From Paracyclopina nana (taxonomy: Eukaryota > Arthropoda > Copepoda > Cyclopoida > Cyclopettidae), in assembly GCA_019096065.1 (NCBI GenBank), contig JAGUCH010000005.1:2046001-2110000 (forward strand): 64,000 bases of DNA. The letters run 5' to 3'. The position numbers were made by a program, and so were the translations under genes. Of the stretch, positions 34,259 to 46,260 are shown one piece after another. The first letter of the stretch is position 1. Each line of letters opens with the position of its first letter. Below the pieces are notes generated by a model. It saw nothing but the letters and a program-made list of their open reading frames with translations, ran no database searches and was not told the DNA's origin.

Positions 34259-34264
34259 TCAGTC
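34259..34264 (+). promoter_or_regulatory. Initiator-like TCAGTC, exon 1D
   Basis: TCAGTC 28 bases before the exon 1D ATG, identical to the hexamer before exon 1B. TTAAAATA lies at 34217, slightly too far upstream for a standard TATA box. Confidence 0.5.
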
Positions 34265-34286
34265 TTTGACCAACCACGATTCCGTC

Positions 34287-34626
34287 ATGAGGATTCTGGC
34301 ATTGTCTGCTCTTCTTCTCTTGCTGGCCTTTGCGGCGCAAGGCCAACTATTTGGAGGCTTCTTCAGAGGCTTCCAGTCTGGAGCCTCCAATTTTTTCAGG
34401 CCAGTCACCCAAATGTTCAGCAGGCCAGTTCAGCCGTTCCAGCCTTTCCAGCCTTTCAGGCCTTTCAGTGGCCAGAGCTCTGGCAGTTCTCAGGGAAATA
34501 CTAGAGACAAAGGCACAAAATCGCCTCAAGCTACTGGCATTGACAAGTTGTACCCTGATGACTGTGGAAGAGATGAGAAAAATAAGGGGCAGCTCTGCTT
34601 TCCTGACGGAGAACTGTGCAAAAACA
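34287..34626 (+). CDS. C-type lectin, proximal first exon 1D
   Basis: Signal peptide MRILALSALLLLLAFAAQG, mature start QLFGGFFRGF, a Pro/Phe repeat linker (PFQPFQPFRPF), then GIDKLYPDDCGR...GQLCFPDGELCKN. Ends AACA|GTAAGG, phase 1, joined across a 196-base intron to the lectin exon at 34823. This is the default first exon by position; spliced to the constant exons it gives a secreted protein of about 302 aa. Confidence 0.85.
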
Positions 34627-34822
34627 GTAAGGAATACTGCGGCGTTTTCGTGCTTATTTTGGCCCTTTTATGCGGAACAGTAGGCGGTACTTTTCTATTG
34701 TTGCGTTACTTCAAAGAGGAAGCCTCGTATTGCTCCTTTCTCTTTACAGCTTGCGCGCATCTTTCATTAGTGCATTTCCCATAATTTCCACATGACTAAG
34801 ATTGATTTTTGCTCTTTTGCAG

Positions 34823-35540
34823 GACTGAACAATGGCGGCATTGAGAGGTATGGTAACCACAACTACCTCTTTTCCTGGCAATCCAATGACCCATCCGTTC
34901 GATCTGCCAACTGGGATTGGTTCAACGCAAGAAACTACTGCAGAAAACGTTGCATGGACTTGGTCAGCTTCGAGACCCAGGACGAATACGAGTGGGTCAA
35001 GCAAAGAATGGGAGGTGCGTAATTTCTACATTTATTCGGATCATTCAGGAAGTCAATTTTTTTCCTGCTCTGTGTGAGTGGGGGCTTAAGATTTACGACC
35101 TGATTCTGCATTGGTCGTGCCAAGAAGTCCACGATGATGATATGGAATTTAATCTTGTTCCAGGTGTCAAGTACATTTGGACTTCTGGACGTCTCTGCAA
35201 CTTTGATGGTTGCGATCGCCCCGATTTCTCCCCCAAGAACATTAACGGATGGTTCTGGTCTGCCAATCAGGTCAGGTTGAACCCCACCAATGGCAATGCT
35301 TTCCACGATTGGTCCTTCACCGGTGGCTTCAACCCCCCACAACGCCAGCCTGATAACCGTGAGCAAATCCAGCAGGGAGGTGAAGAAGAGGCCTGCTTGG
35401 CTGTCCTCAACAACTTCTATGGTGATGGCATCAAGTGGCACGATGTCTCTTGCCACCACGAAAAGCCCATTGTCTGCGAAGACACTGAGGGACACTTGAA
35501 TTTCGCCAGGCAAACCTTCCCCAACATCAGGATTCCCTAA
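34823..35540 (+). CDS. Secreted C-type lectin, constant domain exons
   Basis: Two exons, 34823-35014 and 35164-35540, separated by a 149-base phase-1 intron. The product is one C-type lectin-like domain (GLNNGGIERYGNHNYLFSW; NWDWFNARNYCRKRCMDLVS; KYIWTSGRLCNF; then WFWSANQ and KWHDVSCHHEKPIVCED) with the usual cysteines and a WHD-type core. It resembles a secreted lectin conserved in arthropods, including FNGGIERYGNHNY-type starts in insects. The canonical EPN/QPD calcium-binding triplets are not seen where expected, so sugar binding is uncertain. This part needs a first exon; four candidates lie upstream. Confidence 0.9.
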
Positions 35541-35660
35541 ATCTCCAAAACATAGGTTCTAAGTGGAGTGAGGCTTAACCACTATGGGCTATTATTTATT
35601 ATCATTATTGCTGTACAATTTGAATACAACTCTCTCATAAGTATTTGAAACGAAAAAGAA

Positions 35661-35666
35661 AATAAA
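35661..35666 (+). terminator. Lectin gene polyadenylation signal
   Basis: AATAAA about 120 bases after the lectin stop codon. Confidence 0.7.
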
Positions 35667-38600
35667 GCATTCCTCCCTTTGTGAAGAGTAGTCTTATTAT
35701 TATAATTCGTGTTTGATTGATTTCCTCATAAAAAGACACTTTGGTAGCACTCAATTATTTGTTCCTTTTTTTAAACTGATTTTAATAAGGTAACATAATT
35801 ATCATAGATTTTAGTCACTATGGCATGGTAGGGCATAAACTACGTATATTTAACTGGTTAATGCAGCTCCCATATCAATTTTTCAATTATGAAACTTGTA
35901 ATGTTTGAGGATGCAAAACATAATACTATGATATGAAACCCGAGTTAAAGTTTGCCAGGACGAACGGAGCGAGGGCGGCTAACTAACGAGTTGAATATTT
36001 AATAGGCGCCATAAATTGCTGTAATCACTTCGGTGTGAAATTGGGCTTGAAATTGCAGGCTTGCCAATTTCTCGTCACAACATCAACAAATATCCCTTCA
36101 AGATCATCTTTGCGCCGCTCTAGAAGTTGAGCCGGTATATTTGCTTACTCGTAGCATAAATCCTTTCTCAAATGGAGCATCTCTTGGCTTGTAGCGCGGC
36201 TCTAAAGAGAAAGCTGAACTTGCCTATTAGCAGCGAGCTTTTCGAGTCGTCTCCGGAAAGAAGCTTCAAGTGTCAACTTTCCATTCGTTGTGTTCAGACA
36301 CGGAATGCCAGAAATTTCCAAACTTCTCTGCCCAAATACTTTTACGCTAAATTAGAAAAAACCCGAAAAAAGGCTTTTTACGGATCAAGGTTGCGTGAAA
36401 CCACTATCGAAAGTTCCGGCCCAAATCTAATTTTCGACCAATAAGCATATTCCTAAAAATAACGAGAACAGCTTCAGAAATGTGAGACGCCGCTAATTAT
36501 TTTAGGCCCAGGTCATGTATTAGCATTTGTCATTAGAAAGCTACAAGTGAACGCGCGCGGTTAATTAAGCGCATCTGAACCGAGTACACAATAACTATTT
36601 AACTTGCTTTCTAAAAGTATCTTTAAAATGTATTTATTTGGCCCCTTTCAGCATTCTTGATTTATGATGCTATGCTCTCATGTTTTGAATTTAAAAATGA
36701 GGAAAGTCTCGTGGGAAAATTGTTACATAAGAGAAATTTGGAATTTTTTTGGGTTAACATTTCCGGATAATTTGCGACAAATATCATTCCACAGTGTCGT
36801 TCAAATATCAAGCAAGACAACGACAATCTGGAGCACCACGAGACGACCTGGAATTTGCCCAAGTTGAAAAGCTGCAGTGAAAAAACAGGCTCTCCCTTCA
36901 AGACTGCAAAATGAGCAGATTTTTCCATAGAAATGCACATTTTTCATGCTTGATTGAAATGTGATGACAAGCTCTAATGGCAAAAAACTTCCATTGACTG
37001 ATAATTTGGCGCGGCTAAATGATCGAGCACTAAAAAAGCATCGACGGAAAATCCCGCTTAGAATCGTCAGCGAAATTGTCACAAAAATGCCGACTTTTTA
37101 AAGCCGAAGCTAATTGTAATTAATTTTCATTGCTAGTAGCATTACTCATTGCCTTGCATTTTTTCATGGCTTCACATTTACTTTGAATACTTCCATAAAA
37201 AAGATTCTCAACTTTCGTGTACTTTTCGTAAATTATTCAGTTCTGACTTTTAGCCCTGTTACATCATCACGAAAATTGCAGCCCGGAGACAAGGCTTTTG
37301 GCTAAGCTTTCTTTTCATACATATGCATGTATTAGAGCTGATTTTCCATTATGTTCTATCTCACCAAGAGCAAAAAATAGGTCAGTCCTTTTTTGAAATT
37401 CTGCTGCTTTTTTCCATTTTGCTTTTATGTACAATTCTTCTAGACTAGTCTGAATGTGAGTGAAACTGGATGTTCGAAATCAATCAGTCCCTTGGGAAGA
37501 ATTCAGCAAAAGCAGATTGAGTGAGAATTTATCTGTTTCTAAGACGATGCTGTTTCTCCTTCCACGAGTGGACAAGTCTATTTATTTCTTCATAGCAGTA
37601 GAGACCTTCAAAGCAGCTTGCAAATGTCAGGTTAAGTTTGCAAAACATCATAAAAAGGAGGGAGGACATAAGAGAAAATGCATCAGAAGAAAAGTTTGCC
37701 GATTAATTAGAAAGCAAATCATTTCGAAAAATACTCATGTGATTTTATTAAAGTGGCGGGCAAAACAAGTTTTTCTTTAAAAAAAAGCTTGAACTTTTGC
37801 CCTTCGTAATATAGTTTTCAAGTTGGCTTGATGGTGACTTAAACTGTTTATTGAAGAGAGATAAAATGGGGCTTTTTTAAGCTTAGCATTTTGGGAGCAA
37901 AGATTGATGTAGTTGTTGTCGCTGTAGCAGACGTTTCAAAGATCTTCTAATGCACTTGGGGTCAAATATTGGCTCATTTTTGAGTTTGTGAATAGTGAAA
38001 GTTTCAAAATATAATTTTATTCTCAAAAAGTTTGAAGCCTTTGCAATTTTAAAGTATTCTTGAAATATATCAGCATAAATATTTAAAAGGCTGCTTAGGG
38101 AATGAGCCTTATTCTGTGTAGAGGAAGAAAAGTGTTTCGAAAGCCGCTGTAGTTATGCATAAGCATAGCATAGTTTCAGCTTCACGCAAATACAATGTAG
38201 AGTACATGATTTAGTGGCTAGTGCACACTGGGCTCAAGATGTCGAAAAAGGTGAAATTGATGCCAAATCAATAACGCAATTTTACAGCTAGTGGAATTTT
38301 TTCTGTTATCAGATGGATTTTAAAGTAATCTTCCACACTTCACACATCAGCTACACCACGCATGCAATTCAATCTTATGCTTTCAAATGAGCTTGAGCAA
38401 ACGAGATTTTTCTTTTGAGCTATTGCAGCAGTATTATTATCTTCGGCCTATTTGGAAACAGAATCCAGAATTTGCAGATTTATTGAGATTCAGCACAAGT
38501 CGTCATGATAATGGAGTCTCTTGTTATAACTGCACTAGATGATGGAAAAATGAGGCCATTTAAAATCACACTACTTCTGATATATACTAATGTAAAGTGT

Positions 38601-41600
38601 GGCAGTTCATTAGTATTTTGCATCCTTTTTCATCTTTGGGGAAATGCATTTTTCCGTCAATTTACAGCATCATCATTTTTATTACCACACTTTTTGGGCG
38701 TTGCAAAATCTGCGCGGAACATTTGAAGTAGCTTTTGCTTTTTTGAAAGTGAGTGCAAAAATTTTTTTGCTTTCTAAAATCAACCTAGCGTTGCAATTTC
38801 CTTCCTTGCACTTTTTTGTCTTTTGGCAGCCTTGAGGACATATCTTTTCAGTTTTCGAATTTTTATTGCTCAAGTCTCAAATTACACACTGATTTGCATG
38901 TCAGATTTTCATCCAGATTCTAATGATATAGGTGTTGATACGAAATATGACGTCGGATTTGAATCAGAAGTCACAAAGTGAAAGGAGATGCTGTAGGCGA
39001 AATTGTGACGCTTGCTCGGTAGGTCATAAGTTATCATTTGTCAAAGTGTCAATAGCATAACTACATAATGGCACTCTCAAGTTTTCCAGATTTGGCAAAA
39101 GATCCTCTCCTCCTGCCTTGAAGCACCAAAAAATCCAATTTTTCGCAATTTGGCTTTTATTTCGCGCACAGTGTGTCCAACCGATTTTTCCATTCATTTT
39201 TACTGGACTCGAGAAATTTGGCAAAACAAAATCATATATACGTCTATGCATTTCGCCGTTGATTGATGGTAATTTGCAGAAAACGAGAAATGACTAGGAA
39301 ATTAAATCAAAGTCAATCATATCTTGTTTACGTGTTCACAGCTGACGTCACTTGCCGTTTGCGAACCGGTTAGGTATGATTGTGACATTGTCATTTCCAG
39401 ATTGATCTCATAAGGCTTGAAAGTGAGTTTTAACGAGCGATCCTCATTGTTTTTGTCCGATTTTCAATTGTTATTTGCTATTGAATCGCGCATGAAGTCC
39501 TTGAATCTGTAGATTTTTAAAAGCGGCCTACAACCTGCCCGCACCTCAGCTGGAATTTACTGGATATTTACTATGTGCAGCACTTCATGTGGTACTGCAG
39601 TGAGAATTTAATTTCCACCAGAAAACTTTCATCCCTTGCCTAACCTAGCTGAGCTTGCCTGCCAAATTGATGTTTTTGGTGGTGCACCCAGAATTGCTGA
39701 GTCACGCTGTTGATGTTTCTCTTAGCTTGACCCAAACGTTTCCATCAGCAGCAGTTTTTTTTTCAGCCAAGACACCCATTTACAAAATATTGCCACGTGG
39801 GCTTTATTTTCGGAAAATGTACTTCTAATGGTCGATTCAGGTTGAAACAATAGCCAGTCTAGGTGGGTAGGTAAGAACTGGTTTGAAAATCCTTCGCCAG
39901 TTCTGCTTGAAGCTTTGGTGGCTCGCTCAAAGATATGCCAAAATGTGCTACGATATGTGGCCCGTGGAGGGATGGCAGCAGCGTTATTGTACGCAAAATT
40001 GCTGCTGCTTTGTCCCCCATTCTGTACTTCTCTACGTTTGTGTGAAGCTGTATAGACCGTAGAGCAGAGTGCAGGTTGGCATTTGCTCTGCAGCTGCTTT
40101 GAGAACAGTTTACAATGCAGTTTCGACGTGTCCCAAAGCTTTTGTCACCATTTGCGTCCATCCCCTGGAAAAATTCAGGCATTCTGCTGAAGCAGTAGCT
40201 TGCACTGCGGGAACAGTAAAAAACGCTTGAATCTTGTCGGATGGGGCCTGAAAAAAAGCGGCCCAAACCGGTTGACTCTTCTGATGATGGATCAATTGGA
40301 GCTCCACCTTTAAAATTTCTGGATGAGAAAAAAACGGAGATGACTGTGCCTCAAAAGTCTTGCACTTTGATATGCCTACTTCTTCAATTTCAGAGCGTTT
40401 TTTTTCTGGCTCCATTTTTAAAAGGGCAAAATTCGCTAACGTGTAAGATACGCAGAATGCAAATACAGAAGTGTATTATTGGAAGGAGCAATAATTTGCA
40501 TTGATTCAGGCACATTTTTGCGTGCATTTCGAGTAGGCAGCGCAATACAAGAATGTCGGGACATATAGTATAGTATGCTATAAGCGGTAGACTAGCAAGC
40601 CTCATCAGCTTTAGCTACATTTGAAGCTGCTAGCCGCGCCGGAGCATCAATTCAGGCCAAACTTGCCAAGGATGTGGAAAAAGCCTGTGTAGTAGTAGGA
40701 GCTTCAAACAGGTTTTCACGATCACACACATGACCATGCGAGGCTGTGGTCATCTACCATGCACACCCTTGCTAAGCAGATGACACCGCGCCCAAGAGAA
40801 CGCGAATTGAAAATGCCAGTGAATGGAAGAACGGGTCAAACCCTAGCGCTTTATTTAAAAACTGCATTCAGCAGCGCTACCAGACGGTGGCAGAATTTAA
40901 TGTGACACAATTTGGCTCTTTCTGGGGACGCGCGTCTGGTAGCGCTGCTCGCACAGCAACAGGCATGCACAAGGCAGGTTTTTCCACCCCACAGCTTAGG
41001 CACATGGGGAAAGACATGCACAAGCTCCCATAGAACAGCAGAAAACATGGCGGCGTGCGCGTTTCGAGTCCACAAGGTGGATCAAAGCGGGTGCGCGCAT
41101 TTTAACCCCCTACCTAGGTTTTGCGCTGGCCCAGGATGTTTTGGCCACAACAGGTAAATTGCAATCACCCCCAAGAAAACGAGGATTTCCCATGGTATTC
41201 TGCCGGCAATCATGACCCCTTTCCAGCGCTGCCATAATTAATGGCGCGTTTCTAGCTATGATCCGTCATAATTAATGCTGCGTGCACTTTTTGGGAAAAA
41301 CGCATTGGAGGAGAACTTCCTCCTCTTCTTTCCATTGAGAAGTGAGGAAATCACGCGGCTGCTGCTGCTGCAGAAAATGCGTGACAAAGCAGCCACCACA
41401 GCTACATGGAGCTGGCGTTTCCTGTGTGAAAATCATAAGGTTCACTTTCTCTCATTAACCCTCTCTGAAAGGGGCAACAACACTGAACATTGAATTTTTT
41501 TGGAAAACTAACGCCATTAGAATTCAGGATTGAGCTACCTGAAACTCGGGGCAGGAAAGAAGGCAGTGAATTGGAACCGATCAATCAGCTGTTTGTCTCC

Positions 41601-41683
41601 CTGAGGTTCTTCATCTGGCTGCTACAGTACAAATTCAGTATCTGCCAATCACGATCCACCTGTTTGCATGCGCCTTGTTGCGC
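35667..41683. other. Six-kb AT-rich intergenic region
   Basis: No ORF with recognisable protein character. It holds one copy of the dispersed motif at 36387-36398 and a short inverted repeat at 40871-40949. The only longer frames (for example 36172-36444, 90 codons) show no domain, splice partner or promoter that would support a gene. Confidence 0.4.
40871..40949. repeat. Perfect 16-bp inverted repeat (hairpin)
   Basis: GCAGCGCTACCAGACG at 40871-40886 is repeated as its exact complement ending at 40949, with about 46 bases between. It could be a small hairpin RNA precursor or a MITE remnant. Function unknown. Confidence 0.6.
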
Positions 41684-41730
41684 GCCCGCCCGCGTCACCA
41701 GTGCTCGCGCGCGCGCGCTCCACCGAGCTA
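41684..41730. promoter_or_regulatory. GC-rich, (CG)n-containing promoter-like segment
   Basis: A CG-dense stretch including about seven CG dinucleotides in a row near 41705-41718, in otherwise AT-rich DNA, about 140 bases upstream of the Na+/K+-ATPase beta start codon. Its position suggests a promoter; the alternating CG run could adopt Z-DNA. Confidence 0.35.
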
Positions 41731-41858
41731 TGTGTAGTTGTTGTGGATCCAGTATAATCTGAGTTGTACCTTATAGCTGAGCTTGGGTGGATATTAAATA
41801 GAAGTGATCCGAACGCGAGTGTAGCTCATCTTGAGGATCCTAGGGGAGTGACAACACC

Positions 41859-43013
41859 ATGGCGGAGAACAAACCAGTCATTTTGGGGGGTACAGCCATC
41901 AAGCCCAAGGAGAGGCACGGTTGGGAGGCCATTAGGTACATCATCCACAACCCTGAGACTGGCGAATACTTCACCAGGACCCCCAAGTCATGGGCTCTCA
42001 TCACCATCTTCTATGTCATCTACTACTCCTTCTTGGCAGCTTTCTGGGCTGGCATGCTCATGCTCTTCTTCACCACCCTCAATGACCAAAAGCCCAAGTA
42101 AGTGTTGGCATTAAAATCAGCGCAGCAATCATTTTGTTTTCGCTGCCACTTGTCAAAATTGAGTGGCGTGCCGCGCCAACCAAACTCCGTGGTTGTGCCA
42201 AAAACAAGCGCAGCGCCCTCTAGAATTTCCCATGTACATAATCCGTTCATTTTCAGGTGGATTGGAGCAGAATCTTTGATCGGTGTGTCCCCTGGCCTGG
42301 GCATGCAACCCGGCCAGACATTTGAGCTGATTGACTCCTCCATGATCCAGTACAACAAGGAAGCCAGGGATGACAAGGAGGAGATCGCCGGCTGGGGCAA
42401 CTGGGTGAAACGGACCAACGAGTTTCTGGACAAGTACAAGACCGTGAAGGGCAAGAGCAGGGAGTGCACCGCCGCCAACCCCTTGGCCGAGGGCGACACT
42501 GAAGAGTACTGCAAATTCGTGCCTGACAAGCTGGGAGACTGCAACGACCCCGAGGCTGCGTACAAGGCTGGAAAGCCCTGCATCTACCTCAAGCTGAACA
42601 AGATCTACGGCGTGCAGAACGACCCCTACAATGACCCCGCTGATTTGCCCGATGACATGCCCAAGGAGCTGAAGGATCACATTGCCACCCAGCCGGACAA
42701 AGACATGGTCTGGGTGGAGTGTCATGGTGAATACCCAGCTGACAACGAGGCTCTGGGTGAAATCAAGTACTTCCCTGCCCACCGCGGATTCTCCCACTTG
42801 TACTTCCCCTACATGAACCAGCCTGGATACCAGAGCCCCATTGTGGCCGTCCAGTTCGCCAATGTCAAGCTTAACCAGTTGGTGCACGTGGAATGCCGCG
42901 CCTGGGCCAAGAACATCGGCTATGACCGCAGGGACCGTATTGGCATCAACCATTTGGAGCTGCATATCCTGGACGACAAGGCTGCCAAGACCATCCGAGA
43001 TAGCTCGTCATAG
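41859..43013 (+). CDS. Na+/K+-ATPase beta subunit
   Basis: Single-pass type II partner of the Na+/K+-ATPase alpha subunit in the plasma membrane, needed for its folding and export. Two exons, 41859-42097 and 42257-43013, with a 159-base phase-2 intron, give 331 aa. A short cytosolic tail (MAENKPVILGG...) is followed by a transmembrane segment (about aa 45-72: WALITIFYVIYYSFLAAFW). The ectodomain has six cysteines in the spacing of the three conserved disulfides (REC...EYC, GDC...KPC, VEC...VEC) and the family stretches YFPYMNQPGYQSPIVAVQF and CRAWAKNI. ATG context ACACCATGG is good. No N-X-S/T sequon is present anywhere, which is unusual for this glycoprotein. It is a Drosophila nervana (nrv)-type protein; I do not assign a paralogue. 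Confidence 0.95.
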
Positions 43014-43554
43014 TGAGTGTGACTTTGTCTGCAGTAGTGTTTTAACAGTGCTTCAAGATCTCCCTGATGATCATCCCCCTTTTTCGAAATCCCTCCCCTC
43101 AAATCTATGAAAGAGATCATTGCTAAAAAAAATCCGAACATCAGCCGCCATGCACACCGGCCAAAAACAAAGATGGCGGCGCCCTTCTTGGCGCGAAGAA
43201 TTGAAAAGAAAGCAACTATGACGTCATCATCTTCTCAATGATGCTGCTGCTGCTGGACCGGATCAGAGCCAAGAATATGTGTTTTTCACCGGGTATCAAT
43301 TTTTTTCTTCCTTTCTAAGAAGAGTGAGCTTTTGTTTTTGTGTAATCTCATTAATCTTGGTACATAAAATTGGGGAAAATCCTCTCCCCAGGCATCTCTC
43401 AAAATTTACCTAGCAGCTGCCCAATTATTCAAGCCACGACAGCCGGGTTGAAAAAATGTATAATCTCTGATTGTTAAAGTGTGCCTACTTTGATGTGTTC
43501 ACTTTTATTTTAAGTATGATGGCCTATATTTAAAACGAAACCTGCCCGACTTAT

Positions 43555-43597
43555 ATCCCTCCCTCCCCTTCTCCCACACCCCTCCCTCCCTCCCATA
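43555..43597 (+). other. C-rich tract in the beta-subunit 3' UTR
   Basis: CCCTCCCTCCC blocks, the complement of a G-quadruplex-type run on the minus strand. Such C-rich 3' UTR elements can bind KH-domain poly(C) proteins in other systems. Function here is inference. Confidence 0.4.
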
Positions 43598-43820
43598 TTC
43601 CAACTTGGAAAATTATTCAGATATTTGCGTGTAAATACTACAGTGACTGCTGTTGTTGTGCTTAATTATATGAAAATGTGGACCTCTGGCGGTCCGCTGT
43701 TACACTTATACAAAACAACAAATGAAGAGAGTCTTCCTAATTTTTAACAGATTCCTCCCACATCATCATTATTATATTGAGACGACCTAATACTATCTAT
43801 TATGGAGACAGATTGTGTAA

Positions 43821-43826
43821 AATAAA
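43821..43826 (+). terminator. Na+/K+-ATPase beta polyadenylation signal
   Basis: AATAAA about 800 bases after the stop codon, the first good signal downstream of it. Confidence 0.6.
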
Positions 43827-43849
43827 CATATTATCCTATTTTGGAGACA

Positions 43850-46260
43850 AAAATGACCTTGCCTTTCCTCTTAGTCTGCTTAATGGGCGAGAGCTTTCAG
43901 AAAATGGCTGCATAGCAACAGAAAAGCATATTTTTTGTGGGTAAAAAAACCCAGGTGATTTGAACGTATGGCAAAATGCAATACACTTTCAGTTATGAAA
44001 ATAATTGCAAAAAGTAACCAGCACCAGAGCTACCAGACACATTTTTATTCAGTCACCCAAAAGAGTAGATGCGCCAAGTTATCTTTTTACATATTTTACT
44101 GTTAAAAGGTGTCTATTTTGCTGTTAGGAAATGAGATGACAACACCTGTTAAAACTGCTTGCGTGCGTGTGTATGAAACGAGAGCAAATTGAATGTCAGT
44201 TCAGAGGCAAAGCAAGTAGCAGTATAGTGCTATAATGCAAATAAAACTGCCCCCTCTCCCCCCCAGCGAAAGAGGTCAACGAGTGACAAAAAGAGCCAGC
44301 AGAAATATTTGTCGTTTTCCAAGCTTTCCCTGCAATGCACTTCAATTAAAAACACTTTAACGAAAAGGAGAGAGAAAACGAAGTTTTTACGGGCTATGCA
44401 TGGGCTAGCTTCTAAACCGGATAAAGTCGTAAAAATGTGAGCTGAAATAATTCAAGAAGAGGCATGTGCCTTAATGGAGAAAATTAATGTACCATGGGCA
44501 CACTTTTCATTGCTTCAATACAATAAGTGGTGAAATTGCCACGATAACTAAAGCTCAAGTTTTGGCATTATCAACGAAGATCTTCTCTCGCCGTGCAACA
44601 ATGATCTCATTGTTTACGAAAATGCTATGCTGCAATATCTTTGCAGCTGCTATATAGCATATAAAATCTTTTTGGAAGCATGCAGAGAAAAATCGAAGCA
44701 TCCGAAGAAACGATGAGATGATATCGAGTTTCAATGCCAAAATCGATTAGAACTAGTTCGTAGCTGAAGCAATGAGACTTTTAAAAGCCGAGTTATTGCC
44801 AGTTTATATAGCTCGTTTTGTTTAAAAACCTGTCTTTCTGCTGGTGTACTGAGAACTTTACGTACTCGTTTTAATGAGTACACGTGAACTGAAGTGACAC
44901 AAGGAATTATTCTCTTACTTTGTACTCTGTAGAGGAAAAGCAATAATAGCAAAAGGGGCCAAATCTAAGTGGTTAAGAGAATGCAGAAAATTCACTTGTA
45001 GACTAAACTGAAACACATGGCAAGCATATAATATACAAAACTACCCATAAAAAGATTGCACTTAGTTTTTGGCTGCCTTAATTGAAATCCCAATTAGGAA
45101 TGTAATTAATGGCAGTCGTTTCCTTATAACTACCATATTTTAAATACCCCAACCATTCAATTTTCATGCTTATTTTTCAAGCATTCAAAGTGCATGACCC
45201 TTTTTTGACAAAGTGCAGCTTTTAGGATTTACATATACGATGGCTTTGAAAACTGACTAGTATTCGTGTGTGTGTATATCGAGATGGATGGCAGAGATAA
45301 ATACGAGCCAGGAAATTCTGATGGTATCAGTTTTCCACCGGCGGAGAAAAAAATGGCGTTTTCTGTTCTACTTGAGAGCATTTCAAGAGCTGTTGAATTT
45401 GAAAATGGGCAATAATGATCTCTATAGTGTATACAGTGATGGAAAAAAATGAGAGCAGCTCCAATCTACGATTTGTTGAAAAACATCTTCTTCTTCAGCT
45501 GTAGAAGAAGAACTGGAATCTGATGATGATGCACTTCAAATTAGGGCGTTGGCAAGGCAAAGGTTGCGTGAGTCCGAGGAATTGACACATTCCAATGATT
45601 GATGGGGCATTTAAGGTGGTTCAAACCAGTACACAATCCGAGTGGCTTCTATTTTGACACAACAATGCAGCAGCTATTTCAGAATTCGAGATGCCCATGT
45701 CGTCTCAATGTACGATTGACTTTATTTTCCGAATCAAAAAGTCATGCACATGTGCCCTTAGCTTGAAAATCAGGTTTTGGCTGCTGCTGCTGCTGCAGAA
45801 ACGACCACCAATTAATCTTCAAAGATCTCTCGAGATCATTTAGGGCAGTAGTCGTCTTTGCTAGCTTCTTTCACAAAATCCACTTGAAGGCTGAAGCTGA
45901 AATCTTTGCATGGCATCGAAGAAAATAGCAATTTTGCAATTGAGAAGATGCTGTGCAGTTACTGTTATATTGCAGGAAGTTGTTGGGCTAAAATTGCAAT
46001 TTTATGGCCCATATCTCGCGAGGCGTCCGAAAATGTGTAAAATGTACAACCAAACCCAGATATATATTTTCGCATTCTCGTATCACTCAATGTGATGGAA
46101 GACATGCCAAAAATTGGCCTGAGGTGCGAGGTGCGCACACTCTCAGGTTTCAGCAAAACCTGAATTATACAAGATACAAGCTTCCAATCGTAAACATCAA
46201 AATTGATAGTAACACAACACTCTTTAGTTGAAAATCTGGCATAATTAAAAATGTTATTCT
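43850..46260. other. AT-rich intergenic region
   Basis: No gene supported. One copy of the dispersed motif at 45559-45571 and a short (CTG)n run near 45780. Confidence 0.4.

Noticed and set aside
36172..36444. 90-codon plus-strand ORF
   Set aside because: No domain, no splice context and base composition like its AT-rich surroundings.
42153..42965. 270-codon minus-strand frame
   Set aside because: Shadow of the Na+/K+-ATPase beta exon on the opposite strand.
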